The notes below the pieces were generated by a model, which had not been told where the DNA came from, ran no database searches, and worked only from the letters and a program-made list of their open reading frames with translations. This document shows positions 17,273 through 36,355 of a stretch of DNA of 64,000 nucleotides, piece by piece. This DNA comes from Pseudomonas sp. BN102 (GTDB lineage Bacteria > Pseudomonadota > Gammaproteobacteria > Pseudomonadales > Pseudomonadaceae), in assembly GCF_029871245.1 (NCBI RefSeq), contig NZ_SSON01000073.1, positions 213,257 through 277,256 on the forward strand, written 5' to 3'. The position numbers and the translations under genes were made by a program. The stretch's first letter is position 1. Each line of letters opens with the position of its first letter.

Positions 17273-18154
17273 TCAACGACGCGGCAGGTATTGCAGTGGG
17301 TCTACAGGCTTTCCTTGACGGCGAATCTCAAAATGAAGCTTCACCCGGTCAGTCCCCGTTGAGCCCATCTCGGCAATTGTCTGCCCGACTTTGACCTGCT
17401 GTCCCTCCCGCACCAACAGCCTGCGGTTATGACCATAGGCGCTTACGTAGGTATCGCTGTGTTTGATGATGATCAGTTCACCGTAGCCCCGTAATCCACT
17501 TCCGGCATAAACAACTGAACCATCTGACGCAGCCAAGACAGGCTGGCCTAATTCCCCAGCTATATCAATCCCTTTATTCAAACTGCCGTTTGAGGAAAAA
17601 CGGCCGATCAGAGGGCCGCTCGCGGGCCAGGACCAACCGGCTGCAGACCGCGTGCTAGACGTGTTCGGCGTGCTCACGGGGGCGGTCGCCACCGGTGCCG
17701 GCGACGGCGGTTGGGGACGGACAGCCGGTTGCTGGGCCGGTACGGGCGGCCGGCTGGAAACGCTGTTGGCAGTCTTAGGATTTTTGACCACAGGGGTAGT
17801 GGAAATTGCCGTCGGGCGTGTCTGACCGGGCTGAACGTCGAAGCGAATTATCTGGCCAGGGCGGATTACATAGGGCGCCGGAATACCGTTGCGCGCGGCC
17901 AGGGCTTTCCAGTCCCAGCCGAAGCGGAAGGCGATGGAATAGAGGGTGTCACCGCGCTGGACCCGGTACTGGCCGCTGGTGACGGGTTGCCGTTTCGTGG
18001 AGGATGCCGCTCCCTGGTGATTGCGGTCGACGACGCTGACACCATCGCGCTGGGTGCTGGAGCAGCCGGCCAGCAAGATGCCAACGGCGATAGCGGGCAA
18101 CCAGGTGAGCCCCTTCCCAATGCGAATCCTCTGCCGAATGGCCATCAGGCTCAC
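17273..18154 (-). CDS. nlpD: NlpD-family LysM/LytM lipoprotein
   Basis: A 293-residue envelope protein that activates the amidase AmiC for septal peptidoglycan splitting. A lipobox (ILLAGC) follows a signal sequence. The LysM domain is [17 protein letters not shown], a Pro/Ser-rich linker comes next, and a LytM/M23 domain fills the C-terminus. The M23 zinc ligands are degenerate: GIDIAG lacks the preceding His and KLHFEI lacks the first His of HxH, so it is a regulator rather than an enzyme. AGGGGA 7 bases before a GTG at 18154 favours that start; ATG 18145 is an alternative. Confidence 0.9.
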   Translation of the reverse strand: MSLMAIRQRIRIGKGLTWLPAIAVGILLAGCSSTQRDGVSVVDRNHQGAASSTKRQPVTSGQYRVQRGDTLYSIAFRFGWDWKALAARNGIPAPYVIRPGQIIRFDVQPGQTRPTAISTTPVVKNPKTANSVSSRPPVPAQQPAVRPQPPSPAPVATAPVSTPNTSSTRSAAGWSWPASGPLIGRFSSNGSLNKGIDIAGELGQPVLAASDGSVVYAGSGLRGYGELIIIKHSDTYVSAYGHNRRLLVREGQQVKVGQTIAEMGSTGTDRVKLHFEIRRQGKPVDPLQYLPRR

Positions 18155-18305
18155 TCTTGTCCCCTTTTCCCAACGTTCCAAGATCGTAGTTATTGTGCCG
18201 GAAATATCCGAACGAGCCAGCCGCCTGCCGCACAAAGTACAGCAGGACGATAGCTTGGCGGTGCATCAGAAAGTTGCCCGCGGCGCAGGTTCCCTTGGTC
18301 CGGTC

Positions 18306-18983
18306 TCAGGCCAGCGGGCCGCTGAGCAGAGGGACGAAGCGCACCGCATCGAGCACGTGGCGGGTGAAGCCCTGTTCTTCGCGAACGATCAGCATCAGTT
18401 GCTGGACGTCGCCGGCTCCGACCGGAATCACCAGGCGCCCGCCGGGCGCCAATTGGTCGAGCAAGGCCTGCGGGACATCCGCCGCCGCCGCGGTCACAAT
18501 GATGCCGTTGTAGGGCGCCAGCGCGGACCAACCCTCCCAGCCATCCCCCCAGCGGAACACCACATTGCGCAGGTTGAGCACGGCCAGGCGCTCCTTGGCC
18601 TTGTCCTGCAGCACTTGGATGCGCTCCACGGAGAACACCCGCTCCACCAGCTGGGCGAGGATCGCCGTCTGGTAGCCGGAGCCGGTGCCGATCTCCAGCA
18701 CCTTGTCCAGCGGTCCGGCGGCCAGCAGCAACTCGGTCATCCGGGCAACCATATAAGGCTGGGAGATGGTCTGGTTGTGGCCGATGGGTAACGCGGTGTC
18801 TTCATAGGCCCGATGGGCCAGGGCCTCGTCGACGAACAGGTGACGCGGCGTCCGGCGAATCGCCTCGAGTACATGGGCGTTGGACAGCCCTTCCTCGTAG
18901 AGGCGCTGGATAAGGCGCTCGCGGGTTCTCTGGGACGTCATGCCGATCCCGCGGCGCATCAGGTCATCCTGTTCCCGGGACAT
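18306..18983 (-). CDS. pcm: Protein-L-isoaspartate O-methyltransferase
   Basis: A 225-residue S-adenosylmethionine-dependent enzyme that methylates L-isoaspartyl residues in aged proteins to allow their repair. The motif-I loop is [13 protein letters not shown], and [15 protein letters not shown] holds the substrate site. The ATG at 18983 overlaps the surE stop as TGATG and has GGAGGA upstream. Relatives are usually annotated from [10 protein letters not shown] (18941), giving 211 residues, so the start is uncertain. It belongs to a surE-pcm-nlpD-rpoS stationary-phase cluster. Confidence 0.93.
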   Translation of the reverse strand: MSREQDDLMRRGIGMTSQRTRERLIQRLYEEGLSNAHVLEAIRRTPRHLFVDEALAHRAYEDTALPIGHNQTISQPYMVARMTELLLAAGPLDKVLEIGTGSGYQTAILAQLVERVFSVERIQVLQDKAKERLAVLNLRNVVFRWGDGWEGWSALAPYNGIIVTAAAADVPQALLDQLAPGGRLVIPVGAGDVQQLMLIVREEQGFTRHVLDAVRFVPLLSGPLA

Positions 18984-19732
18984 CAGAGCAGGTCCTCCAG
19001 CCAGCTTCCGAGGCAGTTGAATGCCTCGTTGAAGGTGCGATCGAGCTGCAGGGGCGTGATGGACACATAACCCTGCATCACCGCATGGAAGTCCGTCCCC
19101 GGCCCGCCGTCCTCGGCGTCGCCGGCTGCGGATATCCAGTATCCCTCCTTGCCCCGTGGATTGACTACCTTCACCGGCGCCGCGGCCCGGGCACGATGGC
19201 CGAGCCGGGTGAGCTGGATACCGCGGATCTGATCCAGCGGCAGGTTGGGGATGTTCACGTTGAGCACGGTGCGCGGCGGCAGGTCGAGCCTGTCGTGAGC
19301 GGCCACGAGTCGCCGAGCGATATGGGCGGCGGTCGGCAGGTTGTCCGCCTGCCGCGACAGCAACGAGAAGGCGAACGCTGGCAGGGCGAGGAATCGTCCT
19401 TCCAGGGCCGCGGCCACCGTACCGGAATAGAGCACGTCATCACCCAGGTTGGCGCCCAGGTTGATGCCCGAGACCACCAGGTCCGGAAGCTGCTCCAGCA
19501 AGCCATTGAGGCCCAGGTGGACGCAATCGGTCGGCGTGCCGTTGAGGCTGATGAAGCCGTTCTCCAGCGTGCAGGGGTGAAGCGGGCGGTCCAGGGTCAG
19601 GGAACTGCTGGCGCCACTTTTATCCTGGTCCGGTGCGATGACCACACAGTCGGCGTAATCCTTGAGCGCACCATGCAGAGCGGCGAGCCCGGGGGCAGTC
19701 ACCCCGTCGTCGTTGGAAATCAGAATGCGCAT
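18983..19732 (-). CDS. surE: 5'/3'-nucleotidase SurE
   Basis: A 249-residue metal-dependent survival-protein phosphatase that dephosphorylates nucleoside monophosphates and short polyphosphate. The metal-binding start [10 protein letters not shown] has Asp8 and Asp9. [11 protein letters not shown] and [19 protein letters not shown] complete the active site. It overlaps truD by 13 bases upstream and touches pcm downstream, so the three genes form one unit. Confidence 0.95.
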   Translation of the reverse strand: MRILISNDDGVTAPGLAALHGALKDYADCVVIAPDQDKSGASSSLTLDRPLHPCTLENGFISLNGTPTDCVHLGLNGLLEQLPDLVVSGINLGANLGDDVLYSGTVAAALEGRFLALPAFAFSLLSRQADNLPTAAHIARRLVAAHDRLDLPPRTVLNVNIPNLPLDQIRGIQLTRLGHRARAAAPVKVVNPRGKEGYWISAAGDAEDGGPGTDFHAVMQGYVSITPLQLDRTFNEAFNCLGSWLEDLL

Positions 19733-20778
19733 GGGTTTTCCGTCTGCCCTGCCGGCAGCAGATCGACGAGCTCACGCACCACTGCGGTGGCGAAGCATCC
19801 AGCCGGCAGGACGAATTCCAGTTGCAGAACGTCAGGCTCGGGATAATGCCACGTCAGGCCGCCGATGGGGAGGCGCAGGATGCGCCGTTCGTGCGCCAGT
19901 CCCGCTTCGGCGAGCCAGTCGCGCAGAGCCGGATCGGCATCGGCAACGCCCCGCTCCAGCGTTTGGCTGTGGCCTGCGGCGGGTGATTCGCCCGCCCCCC
20001 AGAGCGGTCCGGTGGGATGCAGGTCGAGTTGTGCCAGGCGCGGATCGCTGCATTCTGCCGTTCCGGCGGCGAAGAAGCTGCGACTGTCGGTGAAGGCCAG
20101 CAGGTCACCGACCTGGGCCTGGTTCCAGGTGCCGGAGGCGACCCGTTCGGCCAGCACCCGGTTGAACAGGAAGCTGCGGCCCGCCGACAGCAAACGCGAA
20201 CGCACATTGCGCTGCACCGGCAACTCCTTGCGCTCGGCGAAGGCGCGGGCATCCTGCACATTGCCGCCGCCGTGACCGAAACGCTGCAGGCCGAAATAAT
20301 TGGGCACGCCAGCCTCCGCCAGGCGCTGGAGGCGCTGCTCCAGGGCTGCGTGGTCGGCCTGCAGGCGGGTAAGGCGCAAGGTGAATCCATTGGCCGAATG
20401 GGCGCCGCGCTGCAGTTTGCGCTTGTGGCGCTCGCGCCGGAGGATGCGCAAGTTGGCGTTCTCCGCGGCAGCGAGATCCGGATCGGCCTTGCCCGGCAGG
20501 TGCAGGCTGAACCATTGGCGGGTCAGCGCCTGACGATCCTTGAGCCCGGCATAGCTGACTACCCGCAGCGGCACACCTGCGGCCCGGGCGATGCGCCGCG
20601 CCGCTTCCTCGGTGTTCAGCTCGCGCTTCTCCACCCAGAGCCAAAGGTGCTCGCCCTCGCCGGCGAGCGGAATATCCAGCACTTCATCGACCTGGAAATC
20701 TTCGGCCGTGGCTTTCAATTGCGCCTTGCCAAGGGGCTCGCCATGGGCGCGTGGACCGAGCAGTTCGAGTTCGTTCAT
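19720..20778 (-). CDS. truD: tRNA pseudouridine synthase TruD
   Basis: A 352-residue enzyme forming pseudouridine-13 in tRNA-Glu. The catalytic Asp81 lies in [27 protein letters not shown] and the inserted TRUD domain follow. It overlaps ispF by 4 bases (ATGA) upstream and surE downstream, showing tight operon packing. Confidence 0.95.
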   Translation of the reverse strand: MNELELLGPRAHGEPLGKAQLKATAEDFQVDEVLDIPLAGEGEHLWLWVEKRELNTEEAARRIARAAGVPLRVVSYAGLKDRQALTRQWFSLHLPGKADPDLAAAENANLRILRRERHKRKLQRGAHSANGFTLRLTRLQADHAALEQRLQRLAEAGVPNYFGLQRFGHGGGNVQDARAFAERKELPVQRNVRSRLLSAGRSFLFNRVLAERVASGTWNQAQVGDLLAFTDSRSFFAAGTAECSDPRLAQLDLHPTGPLWGAGESPAAGHSQTLERGVADADPALRDWLAEAGLAHERRILRLPIGGLTWHYPEPDVLQLEFVLPAGCFATAVVRELVDLLPAGQTENPCAF

Positions 20779-21248
20779 GCGGGCAGTAACAGGGCGACCG
20801 CATGCACGGCGATGCCCTCCTCGCGACCAGTGAAGCCGAGCTTCTCAGTCGTGGTGGCCTTGACATTGACCTGGTCCAGCTCGACCTCGAGGTCCGCGGC
20901 GATATGGGCGCGCATCGCCTCGATGTGCGGAGCCATCTTCGGCGCCTGGGCGACTATGGTCCCGTCGACGTTGCCGACCTTCCAGCCCTTGGCCTTCACC
21001 TGGGCCAGCACGTGACGGAGCAACACGCGGCTGTCCGCACCCTTGAACTTCGGGTCGGTATCCGGGAAATGCCTGCCGATATCACCTAGCGCGGCTGCGC
21101 CGAGCAACGCGTCGGCGAGCGCGTGCAGCAGCACGTCGCCGTCGGAATGGGCGACGAGCCCGAACTTGTGAGGGATGCGCACGCCGCCGAGGGTGATGAA
21201 ATCGCCCTCGCCGAAGCGGTGTACGTCGTAGCCGTGGCCAATTCGCAT
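20775..21248 (-). CDS. ispF: 2-C-methyl-D-erythritol 2,4-cyclodiphosphate synthase
   Basis: A 157-residue trimeric MEP-pathway enzyme that cyclises CDP-methylerythritol 2-phosphate. Zinc ligands are Asp8 and His10 in [10 protein letters not shown] and the His of [34 protein letters not shown] forms the CDP pocket. It opens the ispF-truD-surE-pcm run. ispD, usually its neighbour in enterobacteria, lies 3 kb away, next to ftsB. Confidence 0.96.
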   Translation of the reverse strand: MRIGHGYDVHRFGEGDFITLGGVRIPHKFGLVAHSDGDVLLHALADALLGAAALGDIGRHFPDTDPKFKGADSRVLLRHVLAQVKAKGWKVGNVDGTIVAQAPKMAPHIEAMRAHIAADLEVELDQVNVKATTTEKLGFTGREEGIAVHAVALLLPA

Positions 21249-21258
21249 GATCAGAAGA

Positions 21259-21280
21259 ACGCCCTGAAAAGTCAGGGCGT
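21259..21280. terminator. Hairpin between ispF and fghA
   Basis: ACGCCCTGA-AAAG-TCAGGGCGT is a 9-bp stem in the 55-base gap. Flanking T-runs are poor on both strands, so it may be a weak terminator for fghA or an RNA-stability element. Confidence 0.5.
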
Positions 21281-21303
21281 GATTCTACCCGCTTTGCGGC
21301 GGC

Positions 21304-22149
21304 TTAGCCCTTCAGGGTCTCAGCGTGATGTCGCAGATGGTCATCAATGAAACTGCCGATGAAGTAGTAGCTGTGGTCGTACCCCGGCTGCAGGCGCAGG
21401 GTCAGCGGGTGGCCCGCCGCCTTGGCCGCCGACTGCAGGGTCTCGGGCTTGAGCTGGTTGGCGAGGAAGTCATCGCGGTCCCCCTGGTCCACCAGGATCG
21501 GCAGCCGCTCTTCGGCATCGGCCAGCAACACGCTGGCATCCCACTCGCGCCAGCGCGAGCGGTCCTCGCCCAGGTAACGGCTGAAGGCTTTCTCACCCCA
21601 GGGGCAGGCCATGGGATTGCTGATGGGCGCGAAGGCCGACAGCGACTGGTAGCGACCCGGATTGCGCAGCGCACAGACCAGCGCGCCGTGGCCGCCCATG
21701 GAGTGGCCGCTGATACCGCGTTTTTGCGACACCGGGAAGTTGGCCTCGATCAGCGCGGGCAGCTCGTGCACCACATAGTCGTGCATGCGGTAGTGCCGGG
21801 CATAGGGTTCCTGAGTGGCGTTCAGGTAGAAGCCGGCACCCAGGCCGAAGTCCCAGGCACCATCTGGGTCGCCCGGCACCTCGGGGCCACGCGGACTGGT
21901 GTCCGGCGCGACTATGATCAGCCCCAGCTCCGCCGCAAGGCGATGCGCGCCGGCCTTCTGCATGAAGTTCTCGTCGGTGCAGGTCAGCCCCGACAGCCAG
22001 TAGAGCACCGGCAGTTTCTCCCCCTGCTCGGCCTGGGGCGGCAGGTAGACGGCGAACACCATGTCGCAGTTGAGACTGGTGGAACGGTGCCGATAACGCT
22101 TGTGCCAGCCGCCGAAGCTCTTGTTGCTGGAGACGATTTCAAGGGTCAT
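21304..22149 (-). CDS. fghA: S-formylglutathione hydrolase
   Basis: A 281-residue esterase-fold serine hydrolase that splits S-formylglutathione into formate and glutathione, the second step of formaldehyde detoxification. The nucleophile elbow is [10 protein letters not shown]; the oxyanion region is [19 protein letters not shown], and [10 protein letters not shown] carries the catalytic His. ATG 22149 ([15 protein letters not shown]) is the family start. It follows adhC on the same strand. Confidence 0.95.
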   Translation of the reverse strand: MTLEIVSSNKSFGGWHKRYRHRSTSLNCDMVFAVYLPPQAEQGEKLPVLYWLSGLTCTDENFMQKAGAHRLAAELGLIIVAPDTSPRGPEVPGDPDGAWDFGLGAGFYLNATQEPYARHYRMHDYVVHELPALIEANFPVSQKRGISGHSMGGHGALVCALRNPGRYQSLSAFAPISNPMACPWGEKAFSRYLGEDRSRWREWDASVLLADAEERLPILVDQGDRDDFLANQLKPETLQSAAKAAGHPLTLRLQPGYDHSYYFIGSFIDDHLRHHAETLKG

Positions 22150-22162
22150 GGAGCAATCTCCG

Positions 22163-22213
22163 TAGGGTGCGCCAGGCGCACCGATGGGTTTGCGGTGCGC
22201 ACGGCGCACCCTA
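22163..22213. repeat. Nested palindromic intergenic repeat
   Basis: TAGGGTGCGCC (22163-22173) pairs with GGCGCACCCTA (22203-22213), and an inner GCGCACC/GGTGCGC pair nests inside. It fills the adhC-fghA gap. The form is that of the dispersed Pseudomonas GTAGGGTGC repeats; a related copy stands before dapC. Confidence 0.65.
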
Positions 22214-22255
22214 GGAGAATTCCGGATGGCGCCGCGGCATCCATCCGGCCTCGCC

Positions 22256-23386
<1,131 letters not shown>

Positions 23387-23420
23387 TTAAGTGGCCGAGA
23401 GTGTAGTTGACCTGCTTTTG

Positions 23421-23452
23421 GTAAATAATCCGCTTAAGCGCAAATATTTATT
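23421..23452. promoter_or_regulatory. Candidate GfnR operator
   Basis: The perfect 10-mer palindrome CGCTTAAGCG (23431-23440) is flanked by near-symmetric AT-rich arms (AAATAAT on the left, AAATATT on the right). It sits in the adhC-gfnR divergent gap, where a LysR protein would bind. Inferred from symmetry and position. Confidence 0.45.
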
Positions 23453-23470
23453 GCTGTTGAGGGATAATCC

Positions 23471-24385
23471 ATGAGTCGCTGGGAAGGCCTGGACGAATTC
23501 GTTGCCGTGGCCGAATCGGGCCAGTTCACTGCCGCCGCCGAGCGCCTGGGCGTATCGTCGTCCCATGTCAGCCGACAGGTCGCCCGGCTCGAAGAGCGCC
23601 TGCAAACGCGGCTGTTCTATCGCAGCACGCGCAAGGTGGCCCTGACCGAAGCCGGTCAGACCTTCCTGCAGCATTGCCAGCGCCTGCTCGACGCCCGCGA
23701 AGAAGCCTTGCGCGCGGTGAGCGACCTGACCAGCGAGCCCAAGGGATTGCTGCGCATGACCTGCGCCGTGGCCTACGGCGAGCGCTTCATCGTGCCGCTG
23801 GTCAATGAGTTCATGGCTCGTCATCCACAGCTTCGGGTGGATGTCGAACTCAGCAACCGCGCCCTGGACCTGGTGCACGAAGGGTTGGACCTGGCGATCC
23901 GCCTGGGCCGCCTGCAGGACTCGCGGCTGGTGGCCACCCGCCTGGCGCCACGGGTCATGTACCTGTGCGCGGCGCCCAGCTACCTGGAACGCTATGGCCG
24001 GCCCCATAGCCTGTCGGAGCTGGCGCGACACAACTGCCTGATCGGCAGCTCGGACCATTGGGACTTTCTGGAGCAGGGGCGCGAGCATGCCATCCGGGTC
24101 CAGGGCAACTGGCGCTGCAACAGCGGCCAGGCGGTGCTGGATGCGGCGCTCCGTGGCTTCGGCCTGTGCCAGCTGCCCGACTACTACGTGCTCGAACACC
24201 TGCGCAGCGGCGCCCTGGTTTCCCTGCTGGAACAGCACAGGCCGCCGAACACCGCGGTCTGGGCGCTTTATCCACAGCAGCGACATCTCTCACCGAAGGT
24301 ACGGCAGCTGGTGGACCTGCTGAAGGAAGGCCTGGCCGGGCGGCCGGAGTACGCCGCGACTCAGCCGCGCGCCGACCAGCGCTGA
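23471..24385 (+). CDS. gfnR: LysR-family regulator GfnR of formaldehyde detoxification
   Basis: A 304-residue LysR protein with the N-terminal helix-turn-helix FTAAAERLGVSSSHVSRQVA and a substrate-binding-like C-terminal domain. Divergent placement from adhC-fghA matches P. aeruginosa GfnR, which activates those genes in response to formaldehyde. Its last 25 bases overlap, tail to tail, the end of ispD on the other strand. Confidence 0.85.
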   Translation: MSRWEGLDEFVAVAESGQFTAAAERLGVSSSHVSRQVARLEERLQTRLFYRSTRKVALTEAGQTFLQHCQRLLDAREEALRAVSDLTSEPKGLLRMTCAVAYGERFIVPLVNEFMARHPQLRVDVELSNRALDLVHEGLDLAIRLGRLQDSRLVATRLAPRVMYLCAAPSYLERYGRPHSLSELARHNCLIGSSDHWDFLEQGREHAIRVQGNWRCNSGQAVLDAALRGFGLCQLPDYYVLEHLRSGALVSLLEQHRPPNTAVWALYPQQRHLSPKVRQLVDLLKEGLAGRPEYAATQPRADQR

Positions 24386-25071
24386 CGCAGCCAGTCGAGG
24401 TCTTCGGGGCGGGTGATCTTGAGGTTGTCGGCGCGGCCTTCCACCAGCTTGGGCGCATAACCGGCCCACTCCATGGCGGAGGCTTCGTCGGTGATGGCGA
24501 CGCCCGCCACCAGGGCGTCGGCCAGCGCCCGGTGCAGGGCGCCGAAACGGAACATCTGCGGCGTGTAGGCCTGCCAGATCAGGCTCCGGTCGACGGTTTC
24601 CGCCACCCGGCCGTCGGCGCCGACGCGCTTCAAGGTATCCCGAGCCGGCACGGCGAGCAGGCCGCCAACCGGATCATCCGCCAGTTCGGCTAGCAGCAGG
24701 TCGAGATCGAAGCGCGACAGGTTCGGCCGCGCCGCGTCGTGGACAAGCACCCAGTCGTTGGGCCGCGCGCCATGCTCGGCAAGGCGCAGCAGCGAACTCA
24801 ACACCGAGTCGGCGCGCTCCTTGCCGCCATCAGCGCGGATGATGCGCTCGTCGCCGGCGCAGGGCAGTGCCGGCCAGTAGGGATCATCCACCGACAGGCT
24901 GATCACCAGCCGCTTCAGTTGCGGGTGGTCGAGGAAGCAGTCGAGGCTGTGTTCGAGGATGCTGCGACCGGCCAGTTCGAGGTACTGCTTGGGGCGGTCG
25001 GCGCGCATGCGGGCACCGACGCCGGCGGCGGGTATCACCGCCCAGAAGAAGGGAGTATCGGCGTGGTTCAT
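24361..25071 (-). CDS. ispD: 2-C-methyl-D-erythritol 4-phosphate cytidylyltransferase
   Basis: A 236-residue MEP-pathway nucleotidyltransferase making CDP-methylerythritol. The N-terminal CTP-binding stretch is VIPAAGVGARMRADRPKQYL; WVLVHDAARPNLS and the late ITDEASAMEWAG are typical of the family. It overlaps ftsB by 4 bases (ATGA) and converges on gfnR with a 25-base 3' overlap. Confidence 0.96.
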   Translation of the reverse strand: MNHADTPFFWAVIPAAGVGARMRADRPKQYLELAGRSILEHSLDCFLDHPQLKRLVISLSVDDPYWPALPCAGDERIIRADGGKERADSVLSSLLRLAEHGARPNDWVLVHDAARPNLSRFDLDLLLAELADDPVGGLLAVPARDTLKRVGADGRVAETVDRSLIWQAYTPQMFRFGALHRALADALVAGVAITDEASAMEWAGYAPKLVEGRADNLKITRPEDLDWLRQRWSARG

Positions 25072-25352
25072 TCGGCAATCTGGTAGAGGGTTTCGCCGTC
25101 CTTGACCATGCCCAGCTCGTGGCGGGCACGCTCTTCGACGGTTTCCATGCCTTTTTTCAGCTCCAGCACTTCCGCCTCGAGGATGCGGTTGCGCTCCAGC
25201 AGGCGCTCGTTCTCGCCCTTCTGCTCGGCGATCTGTTGCTGCAGTTCGGTGACCTGCGCCAGGCTGCCGTCACCCACCCAGAGACGATACTGCAGGCCAG
25301 CCAGCAGCAGGATCAGGACGACGAACAACCAGTAAGTGTTTGGGCGAGTCAT
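25068..25352 (-). CDS. ftsB: Cell division protein FtsB
   Basis: A 94-residue bitopic divisome protein. A short cytoplasmic start is followed by one transmembrane helix (YWLFVVLILLLAGLQYRLWV) and a periplasmic coiled coil (LQQQIAEQKGENERLLERN), ending near ARHELGMVKDGETLYQI. It links FtsL and FtsQ and helps activate septal synthesis. It overlaps ispD by 4 bases, as in many gamma-proteobacteria. Confidence 0.94.
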   Translation of the reverse strand: MTRPNTYWLFVVLILLLAGLQYRLWVGDGSLAQVTELQQQIAEQKGENERLLERNRILEAEVLELKKGMETVEERARHELGMVKDGETLYQIAE

Positions 25353-25374
25353 TTTGCCTGGGAGTATCCATGCG

Positions 25375-25400
25375 AAAAGGGCAGCTTGCGCTGCCCTTTT
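25375..25400. terminator. Terminator between eno and ftsB
   Basis: AAAAGGGCAGC-TTGC-GCTGCCCTTTT is an 11-bp perfect stem with A/T ends, read as a terminator on either strand. It ends the eno transcript on the minus strand. Confidence 0.88.
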
Positions 25401-25535
25401 ACCATTCCTGACCGGATTGCGTCGCTGCCGTGCGGCGGGTGACGACCGGCCGGGAGAAATCAGGTGAAGGTGCGAAGTTTACATGAAGTAAAGATGCATT
25501 CAGCGCCTGATTTCAACATGGACCACCGCCTCCGA

Positions 25536-26924
<1,389 letters not shown>

Positions 26925-26970
26925 TCAGTCAGATTGTGCCCACGCGGCACTTTACCGGAGAACGGCCGAT

Positions 26971-29517
<2,547 letters not shown>

Positions 29518-29561
29518 TCAACCATGGAGCGCCGAGGGCGCTGCTTCAAAAGCAACAACCG

Positions 29562-29583
29562 CCGATTCCGAAGGAATCAGCGG
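29562..29583 (-). terminator. Terminator of tilS
   Basis: On the minus strand CCGCTGATTCC-TTC-GGAATCGGCGG forms a long stem with one mismatch, followed by TTGTTGCTTTTG. It lies about 40 bases past the tilS stop. Confidence 0.7.
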
Positions 29584-29622
29584 AAGCTATGTAAGACGGG
29601 AGCGTAGTCTACCGGAAAGACC

Positions 29623-30939
29623 CTACCAGCTCAAACCTTGGTCATTCGTCGGCGGTGTCCAGCGCAGCCGCCAGCCGTCCTGCCGCGAGCCGTCGAGCCC
29701 CGGCAGGTTGGCCAGGGCCGACAGCCTGCCGTCGATCACGAGAAGCGGCAATCGGCCGCGCACGAAAGCCGGCAGGCGCGCCTCGTTGAACAAGCGCTTG
29801 AGGTCACGGTGGCCCCGCCCCGGCACTTCCAGCACTTCCCCGCCCTGCCGGTAGCGGACTTCGAGCCGGCCACCCGGGGGAGCACCCAGCAGTTCGAGCC
29901 GACCATTGCCGGGCAGTTCGAGCGGCTGTCCCGGATCGGTCCACGCAGGGCTCGATGCGGGTGCGGCGAGCCAGTCACCGGCCAGCCACCACAACCGTCC
30001 GTCGGCGCGATGCAGCTCGCCATTGGCCAGGCGCCAGACCGGTTTCGCGTCGACCGCCGCATCGCGCAGGTCCTCCCATCCGATCCAGTGGTCGCTGTCC
30101 GGCAACGGCGTCAGCGGCGCCAGCCAGTGGCGCAGGGCATTTCGCTGCCGGGCAGGGCTCAGGGCGCCGAGCGCGTGCATATCCAGCGAGGGAAGCGGCA
30201 GCCAGGGATATTCGTCGCAGCGCCTGGCGTCCCGGAGATCGCTCTGGGCCAGCTCGCCCAGCAAGGCGTCCGCCTCTGCCAGGTGCGCGGCACTGCGCGC
30301 CATGCTCTCTGCCGCCCGCGGCCAGCGTGACTGCAGGGCCGGCAGTATGTCGCGGCGCAGGAAATTGCGCGCCAGCGCAGTGTCAGCATTGCTCGGGTCT
30401 TCCACCCAGCAGAGCCCTTCGGCACGGCCATAGGCTTCCAGTTCGGCGCGGGACAGCTGCAGCAGCGGCCGCACCAGGGTGCCCGGCCCCAAGGCCCGGC
30501 TTGCCGGCATGCCTGTCAGCCCGCGCACGCCAGCTCCGCGAAGCAAGCGGAACAGCAGGGTCTCGGCCTGGTCGTCTCGATGCTGAGCGCTGAACAGCAC
30601 GTCCCCGGCAGCCATCTGGCTGATGAAGGCGGCATAGCGCGCATCCCGAGCGGCCCGCTCCAGGCTGGGCCCGGAGTCGACCTTCACCCGCAGCACCCGC
30701 AGCGGAATTCCCAACTCGCCACAGACCTTCTGGCAGTGGGCCGGCCAGGCATCGGCCGCGGCCTGCAGGCCGTGGTGAACGTGGATGGCAGAGAGGGGCG
30801 GCAAGGCTTCGCGACGAGCGAGGTGAGCCAGCAGGTGGAGCAGGACGGTGGAGTCGAGCCCGCCGGAGAAAGCGACATGCCAGGCTGGCGCTTGGCGCCA
30901 GGGGGCCAGGGCAGATAGCAGGCGTGCTTCGAGGGACAT
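29623..30939 (-). CDS. tilS: tRNA(Ile)-lysidine synthetase
   Basis: A 438-residue ATP-pyrophosphatase that adds lysine to C34 of tRNA-Ile(CAU) so that it reads AUA. The PP-loop is HVAFSGGLDSTVLLHLL near residue 22. FSAQHRDDQAETLLFRLLRG and the C-terminal tRNA-binding domain (VPGRGHRDLKRLFNEARLP) follow. ATG 30939 (MSLEARLLSAL) is the family start. Confidence 0.94.
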   Translation of the reverse strand: MSLEARLLSALAPWRQAPAWHVAFSGGLDSTVLLHLLAHLARREALPPLSAIHVHHGLQAAADAWPAHCQKVCGELGIPLRVLRVKVDSGPSLERAARDARYAAFISQMAAGDVLFSAQHRDDQAETLLFRLLRGAGVRGLTGMPASRALGPGTLVRPLLQLSRAELEAYGRAEGLCWVEDPSNADTALARNFLRRDILPALQSRWPRAAESMARSAAHLAEADALLGELAQSDLRDARRCDEYPWLPLPSLDMHALGALSPARQRNALRHWLAPLTPLPDSDHWIGWEDLRDAAVDAKPVWRLANGELHRADGRLWWLAGDWLAAPASSPAWTDPGQPLELPGNGRLELLGAPPGGRLEVRYRQGGEVLEVPGRGHRDLKRLFNEARLPAFVRGRLPLLVIDGRLSALANLPGLDGSRQDGWRLRWTPPTNDQGLSW

Positions 30940-31013
30940 GAAGGGGGCTCGGCGGCTGGCTCGGACCCCAAGCATAAAGCCGGGGCCCGAAACCTGCAGC
31001 CTGGAGCGGAGGA

Positions 31014-31964
<951 letters not shown>

Positions 31965-32091
31965 AGGCTTCCGTCGTGCGCTTGGGGCCAGGCGGCTGGT
32001 TCCATTTGGCGCCCTACCTTAAGGGATCGGGCGCGTTCGGGTCGAGATCAAAACGAGTCGGGCCGATGCGAATTACCAAATCACGCTCGCA

Positions 32092-35616
<3,525 letters not shown>

Positions 35617-35647
35617 GGAAGTCCTATGCAAAACGCGAAAACGACAA

Positions 35648-35667
35648 GGCCCGGATTGTACCGGGCC
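35648..35667 (-). terminator. Terminator after rnhB
   Basis: GGCCCGG-ATTGTA-CCGGGCC lies between rnhB and dnaE on the minus strand and is followed by a moderately T-rich stretch. It probably ends the long lpx operon and leaves dnaE with its own promoter. Confidence 0.7.
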
Positions 35668-35752
35668 CTCGTGCAAAGCTACAGGCTGAAGGCAGCGCCA
35701 ACGCGCAGGAGAACGGACTGCGCCGGCAGCCGCTCATCACCCGGCGGCCGCC

Positions 35753-36355
35753 TCAGCGAAAATTATCGAGGAGCGCCCGAACCGGCCCGAACGAGCGCCG
35801 ATGGATGGGAGTGGGCCCCAAACGCCGCAGGGCTTCCAGGTGCACCGGGGTGGGATAACCCTTGTGCCCGGCGATGCCGTAGCCGGGATAGGCGGCATCG
35901 AGTTCGGCCATCTCCCGGTCGCGGCTGACCTTGGCCAGGATGGACGCTGCAGCGATGGCCGGCACCTGGCTGTCGCCCTTGACCACGGGAGCACAGGGCA
36001 CGTTGAGCTTGGGGCAGCGGTTGCCGTCGATCAGCGCCAGCCTGGGCTGTACGCTGAGCCCTTCCACCGCGCGCTGCATGGCCAGCATGGTGGCGTGGAG
36101 GATATTGAGGCTGTCGATCTCATGCACGTCGGCGCGGGCGATGCACCAGGCCAAGGCCTTCTCGCGGATTTCCTCGTACAACGCATCGCGGCGCGCTTCG
36201 GAGAGCTTCTTCGAGTCGTTCAGCCCGAGAATCGGCCGCGAGGGATCGAGGATCACCGCGGCGGTGACCACCGGACCGCAAAGCGGGCCACGACCGACTT
36301 CGTCCACGCCGGCCACCAGTTCTTCCACCAGGCTGAAATCCAGGCCGAGTTGCAT
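35753..36355 (-). CDS. rnhB: Ribonuclease HII
   Basis: A 200-residue nuclease that nicks RNA in RNA-DNA hybrids and removes single ribonucleotides from DNA. The active site starts with Asp18-Glu19 in [24 protein letters not shown] and [12 protein letters not shown] supply further catalytic residues. The ATG at 36355 overlaps the lpxB stop as TGATG, which decides this start over a TTG one codon earlier. Confidence 0.95.
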   Translation of the reverse strand: MQLGLDFSLVEELVAGVDEVGRGPLCGPVVTAAVILDPSRPILGLNDSKKLSEARRDALYEEIREKALAWCIARADVHEIDSLNILHATMLAMQRAVEGLSVQPRLALIDGNRCPKLNVPCAPVVKGDSQVPAIAAASILAKVSRDREMAELDAAYPGYGIAGHKGYPTPVHLEALRRLGPTPIHRRSFGPVRALLDNFR

